From: Siphonodentalium dalli
Lineage: Eukaryota > Mollusca > Scaphopoda > Gadilida > Siphonodentaliidae
Reading direction: 5' to 3'
Length of the DNA: 64,000 nt
Assembly: GCA_032622095.1 (NCBI GenBank)
Contig: CP136063.1
Coordinates: forward strand, 25,670,987-25,734,986
Of this stretch, positions 45,112 through 55,699 are shown one piece after another. The number at the start of each line of letters is the position of its first letter. The first letter of the stretch is position 1. A program made the position numbers and the translations under genes. The notes under the pieces are model-generated. The model saw nothing but the letters and a program-made list of their open reading frames with translations, had not been told where the DNA came from and made no database searches.

Positions 45112-45435
45112 TTGAAGTACAGTAACCCCTACCAGGTTGGCAAAATTGCTGGAAATCGTCTATTGCTACCTGAAGAGCAACCTACCAAGTTGAAGGCTTT
45201 TACTGTATGTAAGCCAACTCACACAAGACAGAGGTTTAGCAAAGAAGAGGAAGAAGAAATAAGGAAATATTTCAAACATTATCTGGACAATAAAATTACT
45301 TCTCGTTCAAAAGATGTGAAACGCATACAAGAAATAAGCAGGAAGAATGATGGGACAATTTGTTATCGTTCTGTTGACAAAATAGTAAAGAAAATTAATG
45401 CTGAAAATCATAAGCGAAATGTATATAAAGAATAA
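45112..45435 (+). CDS. Basic/acidic ORF, possibly SANT/Myb-like fragment
   Basis: A 107-codon frame: KPTHTRQRFSKEEEEEIRKY, then FKHYLDNKITSRSKDVKRIQ, then CYRSVDKIVKKINAENHKR. The pattern of an aromatic/basic start, an acidic helix (EEEEEIRKYF), a linker with K-rich helix and a final helix resembles SANT-like DNA-binding domains found in invertebrate repetitive gene families. A splice acceptor TACCAG near 45137 could make this a terminal exon. Assignment is tentative; transcription and host role unknown. Confidence 0.45.
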   Translation: MKYSNPYQVGKIAGNRLLLPEEQPTKLKAFTVCKPTHTRQRFSKEEEEEIRKYFKHYLDNKITSRSKDVKRIQEISRKNDGTICYRSVDKIVKKINAENHKRNVYKE

Positions 45436-45509
45436 CTTTTATTGACAGTTTTGTGCTTTTTGCTTGTGATTTTCAGCACTAATAGTGTATTCATTGGTCT
45501 TTTTTTTAA

Positions 45510-45749
45510 CCCTTTGATGGCCAGGGGCCGATCTAATTGGCCCTAAACCTACACAATAAGTCTGTTAAAGAATATAATAAAATATATTAAAATTGTCAAA
45601 AATTGTAAAAAAAAAAAAAAAAAAAATTGTTAAGCCAATGCATTCTCTTATATATGCGAGGCGACCTATGGTCGACTCGCATATATAAGAGAATGCATTG
45701 GCACAGGGTATATGGGTTGATACAAAAATCGGACCTGGCACTCAAAGGG
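45510..45749 (-). mobile_element. TTAA MITE family A, copy 3 (240 bp)
   Basis: Inverse orientation to the 6160 copy: ends CCCTTTGATGGCCAGG and CCTGGCACTCAAAGGG, TTAA at 45506-45509 and 45750-45753, A-rich tract at about 45608-45626 and the palindrome at about 45633-45703. Confidence 0.88.
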
Positions 45750-46089
45750 TTAATAAGTTGGTGCAAGGATATATTTTCCCCTAGTGTACTTATATATATG
45801 TTACTAGATAGTAGTGCTGTGTGGTTTACCAATTTCAGTTTCATATGAAAACCAAACCGAAACCGATTGGTCAACAAAAAACCTTTCTTCCGGTTTCAAT
45901 TAAGACCCATTTGTTGCTATTAAAATTGACACTCTTTCCTATGTACAATAAGCAAATACACAAATTGCTTCCATCTGCAGCTATTTCCCATGATAACAAA
46001 CATGTCCCAACAATTAAATTATTGTGCAACAGATCCATTTATAATCCATTCCAGAAGTTTATTGCTGGCATGGAACACATCCCAGTAGT

Positions 46090-46303
46090 TGTGGGGTTCC
46101 ACACAGGGGTATTCAAACTTCCTCAGTGTCCTTGTGGGGTTCCACACAAGGGTATTCAAACTTCCTCAGTGTCCTTGTGGGGTTCCACACAGGGGTATTC
46201 AAACTTCCTCAGTGTCCTTGTGGGGTTCCACACAGGGGTATTCAAATTTCCTCAGTGTCCTTGTGGGGTTCCACACAGGGGTATTCAAACTTCCTCAGTG
46301 TCC
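46090..46303 (+). repeat. 43-bp tandem repeat, five units
   Basis: Units TGGGGTTCCACACAGGGGTA + TTCAAACTTCCTCAGTGTCCTTG, nearly identical. As 43 is not a multiple of three the same peptide phrases appear in all three frames, so the open frames here are not genes. Confidence 0.92.
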
Positions 46304-46309
46304 TATCAG

Positions 46310-46900
46310 CCAATTTAACTAGAAACACACAAATTTATATGCTCGACTACATGAATGTCGCGCGCTCACGTTTCTTTGCAAATTAGAGCTACTTATATTA
46401 TATAGTTTAATTACAATTGAGTTCGCTTTCCAATTTGTATTTGGCTAAATCCACAACTACAGAGAGCATGTAGCAATGTAGCTACCTTGACCTCGGCTCA
46501 AGTCAGCCTGTTCCTTTTTACGACAAATATACATCATCTGCAGCACTATGCAGCAATATGTGGCACATTAATTTTTTATTTTTTTTTCAACAAAATATTT
46601 ATCCAAAATAGTCAGTAGCCAGTATGACATTTCACTGATATGAGGCCAACGAGATGACCTAATTTCCAAAAGTTGCTGGTAGGAATATTGAAGTATACTA
46701 ATTTATACTAAACATAGTCAAATCATATGATGCGATTTAGTTCATTAATAGTTAATATGTCACATTGTATAACAACGGACATGCAAAATAACTATTATGC
46801 ACAACCACTGGTGTTGGTGTTTTAAAAATTGGAAAATAAGTTGCGTAATTATTTGCAAATAGACTATTTCAGTGCTGGTGTCGTCAACAAATTAATTTCA
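46310..46900. other. No gene recognised
   Basis: AT-rich sequence, no motif found. Confidence 0.4.
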
Positions 46901-46911
46901 ATCTAGTATCT

Positions 46912-47409
46912 TTGAAAGTATGTGCCGATTTCCTTGCTCATTTATTTAATGAAGGCCCATCATATTCCGCCATTAGTGGTTATCGATCCATGCTCTCTGC
47001 TATGTTTCCCCCAGTGGACAATTTTTCGATGGGGCAGCATCCTAACATTGTACGTATGCTAAAAGGGGTTTTCAATAAACGACTCCCTGCAAAACATCTT
47101 TGTCCTAATTGGGATCTTCCTTTCCTTTTAGAATGTCTGAAGAAAGAACCATTCGAACCATTAACAGATGCTCCAGTGAAGATGGTCACATGGAAGACCG
47201 TTATTCTACTTGCCATCACTTCATTCCGCAGAGCCAGTGACTTGCAAGCCTTTCAGTTAGGACAAGGTTACATCAACATTCAGAACCAAGGTATTCTGTT
47301 TCGTCGTGTTGTGTCAATTTTCATTCCTGCCATTGAAGAATGTCCGGCACTGGATCCACGACGTTATCTCTTACCATCTTTAATAGTGATTGAAATAAAA
47401 TCAAAATAG
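46912..47409 (+). pseudogene. DIRS-type tyrosine recombinase, N-terminal two-thirds
   Basis: Reads VCADFLAHLFNEGPSYSAIS, GYRSMLSAMF, then VRMLKGVFNKRLPAKH and ILLAITSFRRASDLQAF. The last matches the first catalytic Arg region of tyrosine recombinases. The core-binding style is that of DIRS-like retrotransposons, which integrate through a recombinase instead of a DDE integrase. The later HxxR and Tyr motifs are missing because the sequence diverges after about 47385. No reverse transcriptase of this element is in the window. Confidence 0.75.
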
Positions 47410-47559
47410 AAGACTACCTGCTCAATAAGATCAAAGTTTATTGGCAATTGTTACTACAATGTCCGTATTTCCTAACTTTCAAGCAAATTTATTTGCTCAC
47501 CCCCTCCCCTTGAAATATCATGTTTAACAAGGGGTACGCATCTAAGATGCTTTTGTCGA

Positions 47560-48183
47560 GTTTTTTGGCAGTCCAACCAAACTTCTGCCAATAAGGTGCA
47601 CAACTTCGGGGAAAAAAGTCGGACGGTGGTATATTATTGCAATAGACCTATATACCAAATATCAATTGAATCTGTTAATAATTCATTGAGTTATCGCACT
47701 AACAGTGATAAAATTGTTATTAAAATAGACAAACTAAGACCCATAACTCCGGATTTTTTTTCCGGACAAACCAGGTTTTTGAACTCGTCCGAGATATTGT
47801 TGCAAGAGACTCATATACCAAATATTGTTTAAATCGGTTAATATTTCATTGAGTTTGTCGCGCTAACGGTGATAACATTGCTAAAAATAGACAAACTAAG
47901 ACCCATAACTCCGCGAAAAACATTTGGACAAACCTGTTTTTCGAACTCGTCCGAGATATTGTTGCAAGACACTCATACACCAAATATTGTTGTAATCAGT
48001 TAATATTTCATCGAGTTATCGCGCTATCGGTGACAAAATTGCTAAAAAATAGAAAAACTAAGGCCCATAACTTCGCGAAAAAAATTTGGACAAACCTGGA
48101 TTTCTAACTCGTCCGAGATATTGTTGCCCGCCAACCGTCCCTCGCCAAACCATAAGTCGAGTTTTTGAAAAACTCGACTAAAA
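47560..48183 (+). mobile_element. Hairpin-ended array element, family 2, copy 2
   Basis: Units at about 47735, 47908 and 48058 containing CCCATAACTCCG, GAACTCGTCCGAGATATTGT and CACCAAATATTGTT, then CCGCCAACCGTCCCTCGCC and the terminal stem AGTCGAGTTTT / AAAACTCGACT followed by AAA. Related to 31821-32435 but clearly diverged. Confidence 0.8.
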
Positions 48184-48640
48184 ATTGCCTCGCTGCCAGC
48201 TGATATGTTACATAATATATATTCTACTAATCTTCTTTCTGAAGGATTAATTTACAACATTGTTTTTGATCCCTCTCTGCCCACTACCACTCCATCGAGT
48301 GTGTATATGACAATATGACAATTATACAGTATGTGTTTCTTAAATCAACAATTCTTTCCACTTACTGCACTATAGTTCCGTCAATCTGAAGTTTAACACA
48401 GAACAAATTACTATAAATTTGATTTAACAATTAATATGTCTAAATAAGTATAACAAAATCCCCATGAATCCGAAAACGGAAAGAATTATTTTTTTATAAT
48501 TTCTGTATATTCAGACTATAATTCAGTTCTGTTTCTGGAAACTATTATCTCATCCTTTTTCCTGACATGGCCATGGGGATTAATTCAAATATTAATGAGG
48601 CCGAGCCCAGAGATATGCAGGACTTGCTGCCGTTGTCAGG
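48184..48640. other. No gene recognised
   Basis: AT-rich DNA without coding signal. Confidence 0.4.
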
Positions 48641-48643
48641 ATA

Positions 48644-48734
48644 TTGAATGCAACACTGGACGATAACAGTGACTGTGATGAGTATTCAGATGCTCCAAGT
48701 AGTGACGAAGCAGAACCCCACCACACCAGGAAGT
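48644..48734 (+). other. Acidic ORF fragment
   Basis: Reads NATLDDNSDCDEYSDAPSSD then EAEPHHTRK before running into TTAACCCTTTATAGTGCC at 48736, itself like another TTAA-type end. The acidic Ser/Asp-rich style occurs at the N-terminus of piggyBac transposases, but nothing catalytic follows. Another acidic stretch, EDFVDPGDEFLSRQVLGEEP, appears at about 48995-49055 beyond the MITE. Confidence 0.3.
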
Positions 48735-48834
48735 TAACCCTTTATAGTGCCCCATATAGATGGGAGCAGACGACACTCTGCAGTGCATGCTTCCATCTGT
48801 GTGAGTCTCCCTGTGGGATAAATCTCTTAATTAA

Positions 48835-48990
48835 CCCTTTACCCAACAAAATGGCCAAAAACGCCCAAATAAAGCTTCAACAGCCTAAAATATCTTCGGT
48901 CTGTCTCAATAACACCATACAAATATGGATATCATTGGAACCGGTTCACTGACCACATTGTGATGGTTACAGTTATGCCCTGTGCCAATG
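48835..48990 (+). mobile_element. TTAA MITE family B, left half
   Basis: Starts CCCTTTACCCAACAAAATGG after TTAA 48831-48834 and follows 38656 to GCCCTGTGCCAATG, then stops at the first bases of the palindrome. The break at the palindrome suggests loss by hairpin-mediated deletion. Confidence 0.8.
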
Positions 48991-49289
48991 TGTCCAACGA
49001 AGACTTTGTTGACCCTGGGGATGAGTTTCTCTCTAGACAGGTTCTTGGGGAAGAGCCGATTCAACAATGCGAGGAAGCTAAGGCGGACGCAGCTGATGAA
49101 TGTCGCGTTGTGACATGGGGGTGTTGCCCACCTCCGCATACAGACCCCTGCAGAATCGGTTTCGTGGGATCAGGAGGTTGTTGTTATGGATAGACATCTC
49201 ATGTGTCAAACCAAGAAGAACTGGTTGCGTAAGGGAGAGTGTTCCAACCCATCAGAAGTGCCAAAGTCATAAACTATATGAACTATAAA

Positions 49290-50945
49290 TAATAGTAAAA
49301 ATATTATTCTTTTTTTAGTAGGGAGGATTGTAATAAAATTACCTCGTTATCACTTCTAGTTCCGTGTGTACATCTTTTCAGCTATTTGTTTCAAGCATAT
49401 GCTACTTTATGACTTCATTTCTTGTGTTATACTTTTAAAAATAGTAATCTGCTTCTTGTTCCTCACAAAATTTACTCTCTTCAATATAGCGACAACACAA
49501 GTTTATGAAAAAAATCAAGTGGTGATCAAATTTTCAATGTTTTTCATAGCCAGAGACATCTACCATCATATAGAAAGCAACAACAAAAATTCCTATGAAT
49601 ATTGTTTTTTTGCCAATTTTTTTTAATTCGGACTTCGGAAAAAAAATTCTGTCAACTCATTATGTCACCCAGAAGTTGCCAAATAATGTCTGTAGACACT
49701 GCTAATGTGCTTTCCACTCTTAATTCATTGTAGTTATATCTCTCCTACATTAGTCTGTTGTTCGTGGTGGTGTATTAAGGGACAATTGTAAGATCAATTG
49801 TCTTTTTTCAGTTAGGATATGTGAAGATTGTATGTTATATATTTGGTTTCCAGCAATAACACTAATAAATGTAGAATGATTTGTTGAAAACTTGTATATG
49901 CCTGATAAATCATCAGCACATGTGGTTAAATTTAACCCGGAGGTTGATTGACATGAGACAACAACGAAGACAATCGCCAGGTATATAAGTAACAGATCTT
50001 GGGCAAGACCAATGGTTAATTTTTATTACAGAATACAAAACTATCCTGTAATGCAACTTCATGTCCCCAAGCATCCAGACTACAATAAATAAAACTGGCG
50101 TCGGATGAATACATTATAAGGTGATCTTGAGAAGTTGAGTTGTACAGTTCCGGTAGTATAGAAGGACATGATAGACTCCAGTTATTATCGCATAACCATT
50201 TTTACATGTACTGAATGGAAGTTCCCACTCAGTTATAAAAGTGCATTGGAATGGTCTATAATCATTTGGTGGGTTTTCAGGAAAATATAAGCAGACGACA
50301 GATGCAAGTATAACACAAATAAAAGTACATTTTAGGGAAGTGTTCTATAATAAGTTCAACAATTACAAGCTATCGTTTGATTTGTTAAACTTGAATATTA
50401 TCTGAGCATTCCCTTATGGGTCACTACTCATCAATGAGTATTTGCTAGAATAGTTTTAAGAAAATACCACATACTTTCTTTTCATAAATGAAAATTGACT
50501 AACATTTGAGTTAGATGTGTTATTTGTTTCGATAAAAAAGGGACTACTCCTGCCGAACAATCAACATTGTTGATGTTGATATCGGTATATGTGGAGGGGG
50601 GTCCTGGTAACTATAAATCACATGGTACAGTTAACCTAAATAAAGTTGATGTGTATCTTGTACCTAAATCATAGAATACAAGTAGTACCGGTACCTCAAT
50701 CTTGGGCTTTCTTTGACCCGCAGATTTACATGAACGGGCTCAAACAATGTAAACAGGAAGTTGTCTAGCCTAAAATGTTGTTCACAATATATTATTAATG
50801 AATTTATTTCATATTATCAACACAACAATCAATTATTTTCTTCAAATTCTTGAGGCAAATGTTAATGTCTTTGAGAAGGATATGAGAAGAATGTCAACAG
50901 CATTGATTTTTGAAGGACATCAGCATTAACTAAGTCATATCACGA
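49290..50945. other. No gene recognised
   Basis: Long AT-rich stretch with random short frames. No array, transposon end or splice-framed exon was recognised. Confidence 0.5.
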
Positions 50946-50949
50946 TTAA

Positions 50950-52230
50950 AATGCCTACAAAAATAAAGTTATGACTCCATAGCGAATTGGATTACGGTAC
51001 CAATTACATGACATGAAAGTTATTGAATATTTGTTCATTTTTTTATGCATGAAAATAGGTTATCTATTCAGCTGATTATTACATACAAAAAAAATTAAGC
51101 TTGGAATTTGACCATGTCTATGATTAATATGAATGTTCGTTGTGCACTATTACTTATTATTCCCCCAACATTTTAATTATTTAAATGGTTATATACATAA
51201 TTAAATAATTATTTGGTCATTCGTCAAAATGACAGCCACCATGTAAACACTATTAAATTAAACTAAATTTGTTTCAATATATTATCTTTGACAAAATTGC
51301 ACCTCAAACTTAATTACAATTGTCTGGTTCACATCCCGGTGTGTTAAAAAAATTGCTTGTTCAACGCTTTATTTAATACTTTTGTTATACTCTTTAAATC
51401 GCTACAAAAACTACAAGTTTGCTCAGTGACAGGTCTGACCAGACTTCTGTTGTCGCCAACACGTGGTGTAGGCCTACTATATGTACTAGCATTGTCGTTT
51501 CCCGAGAATTTGGGCAGAACTTCCGCTGGAGGCGCTTGCCAGATCCTTAACACCACCCGACCCAATCAAATTAAAATTTGGGCAGAACTTCCCCTAGAGG
51601 CGCGAGCCAGATCATTATAATCAATCAAATGGATAATTTGGGCAGTTAATGCACATTGAAGAATACTACTGTGGCTAGAGAACTTAATTCATAGTCATGC
51701 GGGCAGAACTTCTCATACTATTCCCTCCATACCATTGCCGCACAATGTAAATAATGTTGATTCTTGTAGGGTAGTGGTATTTACGAAGTCAAAACACAAT
51801 GAAAATGCTAGCCAAAAATAAAATAAAAATATGCATTCCATAGCCAATTGGATTACCAATAATATGGCACGTGAGTTACTGGAAGTTACTGACCATTCCT
51901 TCAACTTTTTTATGCACGAAAATAGGCTACCTTTTCAGACGATTATTACCTTCAAAAAAATAATAACATGGAATACAACCTTGTCCAACATTAATGCCAA
52001 TATTTATTATGCATTGTCATTTATTTGTATTCTAAAATTTTAATGTATAACTTGTTACAAAATCAAAGCAAAGTTCGATGGGGTCATTTATCGATATCAA
52101 AATGGTGGCCACACAACACAAGTCAAACAGAATTTATTTCACTTACAGTTGACAATATTTCACCTGAAACTCAATTACAATTGTTTGGTGCACACTCCGA
52201 TTGTCCATTTACCTATTTTAGACAGAAAAG
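50950..52230 (+). repeat. Old tandem duplication, about 870-bp spacing
   Basis: Blocks at 50965-51190 recur at about 51820-52045 (CATAGCGAATTGGATTA against CATAGCCAATTGGATTA; TTTTTTATGCATGAAAATAGG against TTTTTTATGCACGAAAATAGG), and 51275-51340 recurs at 52140-52205 (CTCAAACTTAATTACAATTG against CTCAATTACAATTG). Identity is low. Between them are about three partial units with TTTGGGCAGAACTTCC (51508, 51574, 51636). Confidence 0.6.
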
Positions 52231-52616
52231 TAAGTAGTTTATCCAATAATTTATTGAATTTATATCACTTTTGAGCTCTGCAAAAAGACACGTTTTCCTC
52301 ATTCACAGATTGAGAAACCGGAAATGGCCGGAACACTGTTGTCGCTATTCAATAGCTTTTTTGTCATATTTTTATTTGTATTTCGTATTTTTATATTTTC
52401 GTGGTAGTTTCTCCCGGAAGGAAGTTCTAAGAAAGGAGCGTTTTGATTGGTTGTTTCTCTCGGGTGGTCTTGTCATCCATTCTGACTCATTTCGCGTTGC
52501 CCGATTGTTCAGAATGGAATAATCCACCCAGATAGGGCTCGGGATAGATCTGATGATGACGATCCCGTGATAGGTTTCGCCGCAACCGGTCTCTGTCCGA
52601 GGAGGGTCCTGCAAAT

Positions 52617-53026
52617 ATGCGCCCCCAGCATAGGGTTCACGACGAATATGACAATCAAGACAATTCAGATTTTGAAGACCGTCCGCCCGAAAGACACGCC
52701 CAATTTGAGGGCCGTCGTCACCCAGAAAATAATGAGAATCAGTGGGATCAGGAAAGGGGTCGGCCTGGCCCAGCCTCTCATATGGGCCCGCAAGATATCA
52801 GATTCAATGAAAACGACCAATTTGATGCAAATAACAATAATAGGGATCCTAGACCGAGAATTCCCAAAACTTTGGAATATGATGGCAGTCAAAGCTGGCA
52901 GCCATTTCAATTAAAATTTATCCACATGTAGAATTATGAAAATTGGGATGAGCAAGAAAGTATTAATTGTTTGTGCTGGTGCTTGCAAGGCAAAGCCAGC
53001 GAGTACTTTGCAACAATGCTAAAGCA
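52617..53026 (+). pseudogene. Ty3/gypsy-type Gag fragment
   Basis: A charged, disordered N-terminal part (RPQHRVHDEYDNQDNSDFED, with many Asn, Asp, Arg) leads to RIPKTLEYDGSQSWQPFQLK, then after a TAG near 52929, NYENWDEQESINCLCWCLQG and KASEYFATML. This is the start of the capsid-like domain of metazoan Ty3/gypsy Gag. It stops at about 53026, where hAT sequence begins. The TAG and truncation make it non-functional. Confidence 0.75.
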
Positions 53027-53384
53027 GGACTCTTGGATGTCTTGGAAAATAATGCGAAAAATCAGAAAACTGACGATGATCTGTTTGACTTCATGCAAGA
53101 GGAAACTGCCATGCTGACCGACCGACTCAGATGAGCTGACCAACTACTTGAAGGAACCATGCATGCCAATGACTGCCGACCAACTTCTGTTCTGGAAGAA
53201 TCACACCAGCAACTATCCCGGTCTCAACTTACTAGCAGCAACTCACCTCTGTATACCAGCATCATCTGCACCCGTAGAACGTCTATTCAGTGTTGCTGGG
53301 AAAGTGTTCAGACCTGACAGATGTAGAATGAAGGACGCAACATTCGAACGCCTCATGATGGTCAAGTGCAACAGCCACATCTAA
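53027..53384 (+). pseudogene. hAT transposase C-terminal dimerisation domain
   Basis: Begins LLDVLENNAKNQKTDDDLFD, has a frame break near 53130, then DELTNYLKEP, DQLLFWKNHTSNYPGLNLLA and the signature IPASSAPVERLFSVAGKVFR, ending NSHI and TAA at 53382-53384. This is the hATC domain that pairs transposase subunits. AATAAAG at 53481 may be its polyadenylation signal. The rest of the transposase is missing; Gag sequence sits directly upstream. Confidence 0.88.
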
Positions 53385-53619
53385 ATGACTCTGAATAGTG
53401 TGATAGTGCTTGTGATTATGTTGTTTTTGTTCATTTTCGTTATATGTTTATGTTATGTGCTTCATTTTATTTTGATATCCAATAAAGTTTATAAAAAAAA
53501 TCATTTTATTTACTCAACAAGTCCATCTCAAATGTAATGGTAATGAGAATGCATTACTTTTCAAAGTAATGGTAATGGTAATGCATTACATTGAGTTTTC
53601 TATGTAAAGGTAATGAAAA

Positions 53620-54370
53620 TAAAAGGTCGCAGACCACATGTCCCCCGACTCGAGTGGTAAACTTCATGATTGGAATTGTTAGAAGGATACTATTTGCAAC
53701 AATGTTATACAGTATATAGATGTTGCAAACCACCGCAAAATTTCTTGGACAAAACAACCCGATGAACAAACGCATGCAAACGCGAAAAAATGATATTTTT
53801 GTATTAGCTATATAGATGTTGCATATCACCAACATGTTAGGAACAATATCCCAAAGTTTCAAATCTCTACATTTAAAACTGTAGGTGGAGTTGATTACAC
53901 CATGAAGGTACCCAATCTCATCCAAAAGGCAAAAATGTTCCAAATTTTCTAAGTCGAAAACCCCCCAAAAATATGGAAAAAATGATATTTTTGATTAGCT
54001 ATATAGATGTTGCAAATCACCAACATGTTAGGAACAATATCCCAGAGTTTCAAATCTCTACATTTAAAACTGTAGGAGGAGTTGATTACACCATGAAGGT
54101 ACCCAATCTCATCCAAAAGGCAAAAATGTTCCAAATTTTCTAAGTCGAAAACCCCCCCAAAAATATGGAAAAATTTATATTTTTGATTAGCTATATAGAT
54201 GTTGCAAATCACCAACATGTTAGGAACAATATCCCAGAGTTTCAAATCTCTACGTTTAAAACTGTAGGAGGAGTTGATTACACCATGAAGGTACCCAGGC
54301 ACGGACGCACGGACGCACGAGGGTCATTTCTATAGTCCTCCGACGGAAACGTCGGGGGACAAAAATGTCA
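53620..54370 (+). mobile_element. Hairpin-ended array element, family 3
   Basis: Starts near GTCCCCCGACTCGAGTGG (53640). Units of about 187 bp at about 53805, 53992 and 54182 contain TATATAGATGTTGCAAATCA, CCAACATGTTAGGAACAATA and CACCATGAAGGTACCCA. Then CACGGACGCACGGACGCACG and the terminal stem GTCCTCCGAC / GTCGGGGGAC. It sits inside a GTAATGGTAATGCATTAC-rich target (53535-53600; resumed 54368-54400). Minus-strand open frames are repeat artefacts. Confidence 0.78.
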
Positions 54371-54399
54371 AGTAATAGTAATCGTAATGCATTACTTTG

Positions 54400-54750
54400 C
54401 AGTGGAATGGACCCATCCCTGGTCCATTCCGGTGGAGCCCGAATGCCCAGCGGGCATGCAGGTATTATTGGGATGCACCTGGACCAAGTCCGGGTGGAGC
54501 TCCCGAATTATAGGGTGTTACCCGAAGATCTGTTGTCAGCAGAACCCGGCACTATGGGATCCTAACCCATAGGTGGCTGCGGGTGGCATGCTCTTGTTCG
54601 GGGATTGGCCAGGTAGGACCGCTCGAATCCACGTGCCCACTGTACCATAGGGATTTCGGTTGGCCATGGGCATTAGCCCGGACTTTATTGGAACGGATCG
54701 GGGGAGGTGGAGGTGTAGCGTGAGACGGTTGGTGAGAAGAAACTAGCATG
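54400..54750. other. GC-rich block, unclassified
   Basis: Distinctly more GC than its surroundings, with several short inverted motifs (GGTCCATTCC/GGAATGGACC; GAGCTCCCG; GCCCAGCGGGC). It is open in several frames, but no protein motif or RNA gene was recognised. The end phrase TGTAGCGTGAGACGGTTGGT is echoed at about 55019. Confidence 0.35.
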
Positions 54751-55199
54751 TCTGGTTATGTCGATAACTTATGCGATATTGTTGATAATACTACCAAGGG
54801 AACTCAGACAATCTTCACAGGACCAATCTTAATATCTGACTCCAACATCCTCTTGGCCTTATACAGTGCTGATCATGAAGTGTGAATGGCGAGAAGAAAC
54901 TAATACCAATAGAGACAGTTATTGTATAATCTGAACACACTTGCTATACTAATCCTGTATTCCTAACCATGCCGTTCCAATATCTGGAGGACATTGGATT
55001 TGATGTTGATAGTATATTTGTAGCGTGAGAGGGTTAACTAATTGTAGTAAAATCTTTCTAATTAAGTTCTATGTTCGCCCCATTTTACGTAAATTTACTT
55101 TCCTAATGTTCAACATGATTTATATCGTAAATCTATTTGTCGTGTTCGTACTATTTCATCAGTTTGATGCTTTTTATTTCACATATCGCTTTGTTGATC

Positions 55200-55560
55200 T
55201 GTAACTATCATAATTGTAAATATTACGGGAAATCCTACGTGCCACGTGATGTGCATTGCTATGTTATTTTTAACGGCCTTGTTTCCGGTTGGCTGGGCAT
55301 AAATACCGTCCAACCGCCAAAGTCGCTGGCTTTCAACTTTCTCTCTCGGCATAGCAACTTACGTCACTTTGTCAACAACGATGCAAGGGCATTCCAACGA
55401 CTTTCATTACAATCGAGCTCAATTCCAAGCGTATATCAGCCGTATTTCCATACGCATCATGGCGACATGTCTGGCTACTATTATAGAGAATGCACAGCTA
55501 GCAATCTTGGTGATTGCACTTTCCGTTTAGGTAATTTCAACGTATATTTCATGCACTTTT
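55200..55560 (+). promoter_or_regulatory. Candidate promoter / first exon region
   Basis: Contains an E-box CCACGTG at about 55241, a TATA-like CATAAATA near 55298, a CRE-like TTACGTCA near 55362, and ATCATGGCGACATGTCTGG at about 55457 followed by a possible donor TTTAG|GTAATT at 55530. A frame from the inner ATG gives MSGYYYRECTASNLGDCTFR before the donor. The coincidence of signals suggests a real promoter, but each is weak alone. Confidence 0.25.
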
Positions 55561-55699
55561 CGACTTAGTAAATTTCCCCTTAGTAATGTTCATTCTCAAA
55601 ATTTAACTATTGCGCATTTGTCTACCCGTATTAAAACACAATAGCAATATTACCAAACATATTTAAAACCAATTTCCTTGCAAAATGATTAATTCCGAT

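Noticed and set aside
46020-46303. A plausible 165-codon gene starting about 45821
   Set aside because: Only the first part is unique sequence, with no motif; the rest is the 43-bp repeat.
46090-46386. Three overlapping ORFs with VGFHTGVFKLPQCP-type repeats
   Set aside because: They are the three frames of a 43-bp tandem repeat.
49290-50945. Host exons in the long AT-rich stretch
   Set aside because: Several short frames exist, but none has both splice signals and a protein-like composition.
53554-54302. Minus-strand ORFs with repeated YSFKCRDLKLWDIVPNM
   Set aside because: They come from the 187-bp units of the family 3 array element.
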